In this document: piece after piece, positions 58,034-59,810 of the stretch | Position numbering within the stretch: position 1 is the stretch's first letter | Layout: every line of letters begins with the position of its first letter | IMG/VR virus record: IMGVR_UViG_3300035182_000400 | Coordinates: 1-59,810 of that record | DNA length: 59,810 bases | Source of the DNA: a virus | Direction: 5' to 3' (one strand) | Program-made: the position numbers and the translations under genes | The notes under the pieces: generated by a model | Told to the model about the DNA's origin: nothing | Databases searched by the model: none | Seen by the model: the letters and a program-made list of their open reading frames with translations, nothing else

Positions 58034-58774
58034 TTAGAAAGATATTAAATCATTAACTAATTGTGCTTTAGTCTTAAAGACGCCACCAGCTGTTAGATTA
58101 TTGAATACGGTATTTGCTTGCTTGTTCAGCTTAGCATTAGTGAGAATGTTCTTCAAAGCCTTATCACTATCAAATCCTATTAATTGTCTAACATCACCAA
58201 GAGCACGAATATCAAGATTGTAATTCCACATAGTGTTATTCTCCATGCTCTGAGTGAACTGAAAATTCATAACTTCTATAATGAACTGTTGATTGAAGGT
58301 TAGATTATATAAAATCAAGAATTTATGATTAGTAGAACCTTTAACGTTTGATTCCGCAGTTTCTTGACTTTGTAATATCATATCTTCCAACAACTTTGTC
58401 ACTCCATACCCAGTCTTTACATTTAAATCATAATCTTTCAGTTTTTTATCATCTTCATCCTTATTTATCAATAATCTGAATTTTCTACCAAAAGTTCCTT
58501 GAATTGACATTCCATATGCTTGAAATGCATCTGTATACTGAGTAAAGTATGCATGCCCTGTTTTCTTAATATTCAACGGTGACTGTCTATTTATAGATAT
58601 TGCAGTAGGCATAACTGGAAAATGCATTATCTTCAACGTATTGAATTGGCTATCTACTAATTCTAAAGAAAGAGCATAATATTCAAAATCATTAGGATTT
58701 TTTGCATGTAGTGCTACCCTTCCCTCAGTTACGGCAAGTTCAGTTACTTTCCTTCTTACAGATTCTACAGACAT
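58034..58774 (-). CDS. Tail protein (246 aa), possibly a baseplate hub or tube-like protein
   Basis: Residues about 50-115 (FPVMPTAISINRQSPLNIKKTG, then YGMSIQGTFGRKFRL) follow the phage tail pattern of I-x-R-x(5)-N-x-K-K-T, then G.FG. A helical centre and a beta-type VEVMNFQFTQSM follow, and DIRALGDVRQL at the end. Ends one base before the 310-residue gene starts. Function by position. Confidence 0.45.
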   Translation of the reverse strand: MSVESVRRKVTELAVTEGRVALHAKNPNDFEYYALSLELVDSQFNTLKIMHFPVMPTAISINRQSPLNIKKTGHAYFTQYTDAFQAYGMSIQGTFGRKFRLLINKDEDDKKLKDYDLNVKTGYGVTKLLEDMILQSQETAESNVKGSTNHKFLILYNLTFNQQFIIEVMNFQFTQSMENNTMWNYNLDIRALGDVRQLIGFDSDKALKNILTNAKLNKQANTVFNNLTAGGVFKTKAQLVNDLISF

Positions 58775-58775
58775 T

Positions 58776-59234
58776 TTAGTTCCAATTAGTTACTACACCA
58801 GACGAATTATTAATAGCTGTACCTGTCCTGAACCATACATCTATTATATCTGATAATTTACTAGCTACATCCTCACTAGAACCACCACTTAATCCTATCA
58901 TGAAGGCTGGAGTTAGGACTATTGGAATTGGAGGAACAACTCCTGTAAAAGTCGGATTCATTCCTGTTGCAATAACAGACGCATAAGATATTAAGCCATT
59001 TACAAAACCTTGTTCGCCCAAGGCTGGAACTGTATTTAAATGTGCTTGTAAAGATGTTTTGGCTGCTGAAGATGTAGTAGATAATGGTATTAAAGAAGAA
59101 GCATATTGGTTTATAGCGTCAGCCCATCTAAGTGATGCCTCAGAAGAGTTTTCTGGAAACCCTTCATGTATAGGACTGCTAGAATCTATAATCTTCGTTA
59201 TTTGTAATTTTAAATTCTCTTTTATTAATGGCAT
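58776..59234 (-). CDS. Hypothetical tail-block protein (152 aa)
   Basis: Ala/Ser/Thr/Gly-rich, low in Lys, with a helical first half (WADAINQYASSLIPL) and a hydrophobic Pro-rich middle (PPIPIVLTPAFMIGLSGG). Typical of small phage structural or tail-assembly proteins. No motif. Confidence 0.5.
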   Translation of the reverse strand: MPLIKENLKLQITKIIDSSSPIHEGFPENSSEASLRWADAINQYASSLIPLSTTSSAAKTSLQAHLNTVPALGEQGFVNGLISYASVIATGMNPTFTGVVPPIPIVLTPAFMIGLSGGSSEDVASKLSDIIDVWFRTGTAINNSSGVVTNWN

Positions 59235-59235
59235 T

Positions 59236-59810
59236 TTAATCCGTATTTGTTAATTTTGACAAAAAGTCATCGAACTTTCCTCTCACAGCTTCGAATTCAG
59301 CTATATTTATAGGAGTTCCACTTGGACCAAAAGCAGTAGGTACAGTTAATTTACCTAAGGCATCTATTATGGAATCAAGATGACCTTTCAATGTTGAACC
59401 CTTAACTAAAGGCTCTTTGCCTTCTCCAAATTTAATAACGCTAGAATCATCTGCTTTGACTTGTATGAATTCTTTGTTTATTATTACCTTATTATTAAAT
59501 TGGTCTTCGTAAAGTAATCTGTCTATTGTTTCATCACTACTTCCATTCATCACTACTCTGGCAGTTACAGTACCGTCAGTTTTACAAACAGCAGTTTCGA
59601 TTGTTTTATCAGATATTTGAACTATGCGTCCAGTAGCATTAATAAGAATTTCTCCATTTACTTTCAGTTTGAATTTAGAATCATTATTCCTTGAATTCAA
59701 TATGATTTCTATCTCGCCATTTTTATCTACTTCTAGTGCATTTACAGAAATTGTTATTTTGCCTTTCTTGCCATCTAAATCTAAATCAACAACATTTCCG
59801 TTTACTCCTC
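59236..59810 (-). CDS. Virion protein, start beyond right edge (partial, 190+ aa)
   Basis: The frame is open from the right edge (59808) to the stop at 59236. The longest internal start (59700) is only a TTG, so the true start lies outside the window. The visible part starts with a DLDLDGKKGKITISVN beta pattern, continues KLKVNGEILINATGR, and ends with a helical segment. Probably a tail or baseplate protein; family not recognised. Confidence 0.6.
   Translation of the reverse strand, partial: GVNGNVVDLDLDGKKGKITISVNALEVDKNGEIEIILNSRNNDSKFKLKVNGEILINATGRIVQISDKTIETAVCKTDGTVTARVVMNGSSDETIDRLLYEDQFNNKVIINKEFIQVKADDSSVIKFGEGKEPLVKGSTLKGHLDSIIDALGKLTVPTAFGPSGTPINIAEFEAVRGKFDDFLSKLTNTD

Noticed and set aside
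59236-59700. Start of the right-edge gene at 59700
   Set aside because: That codon is TTG and the frame stays open to the right edge, so the gene is partial.
1-59810. CRISPR arrays, insertion sequences, integrase or attachment sites
   Set aside because: I saw no regularly spaced direct repeats, transposase or integrase motifs, or flanking target duplications.

Overview
This window is a stretch of a large, AT-rich tailed bacteriophage genome, read almost entirely from the minus strand. It holds a large terminase, tail-fibre and baseplate genes, a near-complete replication and recombination set and many small unknown genes, packed with ATGA-type stop/start overlaps and with no host housekeeping genes. 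The host is probably a member of the Bacteroidota. The support is: start codons preceded by A-rich leaders rather than Shine-Dalgarno sequences, a lipoprotein signal ending in LTSC followed by KKE, a signal peptide ending in VSAQ, and a few TTG/TAnnTTTG promoter-like sites. A baseplate J-like protein suggests a contractile tail (myovirus), but no sheath gene is visible here.

Layout, in the direction of transcription (right to left). 59810-50050: tail and baseplate block (baseplate J-like protein, tail proteins, a collar-domain fibre), closed by two hairpins. 49997-49703: a non-coding boundary full of inverted repeats. 49702-28738: replication and recombination block with UvsW-like helicase, an HTH protein, DnaB-like helicase, DnaG-like primase, a sigma-like factor, a thymidylate-synthase-family protein, DNA polymerase III alpha (DnaE), an HD hydrolase, a UvsY-like protein, an acidic-tailed ssDNA-binding protein, a UvsX/RecA-like recombinase, SbcD/SbcC (gp47/gp46), a RuvC-like resolvase and a second sigma-like factor. 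28419-14065: accessory region with UvrD-like helicase, RNase H, an orphan RfbC epimerase, an acyl carrier protein, a Tad2 (DUF2829) anti-Thoeris-type domain, an AP2-domain protein, a J-domain protein, a DUF6283-like protein, a pyrimidine-dimer glycosylase-like protein, exported proteins and many unknown small genes. 14050-9334: a tRNA with an odd anticodon arm, a macro domain, dUTPase and a DnaQ-type exonuclease. 9329-1: terminase genes, two proteins sharing an N-terminal leader, DUF2786, a collagen-like fibre, a YiiX-like papain-fold protein, and an AAA+ ATPase cut by the left edge.

The genes form a self-sufficient recombination-dependent replication system: T4-like recombination parts are combined with a bacterial-type DnaE polymerase and a separate DnaQ-type proofreading candidate. 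Nucleotide metabolism genes (dUTPase, thymidylate-synthase family, HD hydrolase) support it. Two sigma-like proteins and a 25-bp element present three times upstream of small genes suggest phage-controlled transcription. A Tad2 domain and a macro domain both point at NAD/ADP-ribose-derived molecules, a likely counter-defence theme. Start codons were chosen by eye; several longer reading frames begin at TTG inside the previous gene, and I moved those starts to the first ATG near the upstream stop. No alignment or structure prediction was run, so family calls rest on motifs recognised by reading.
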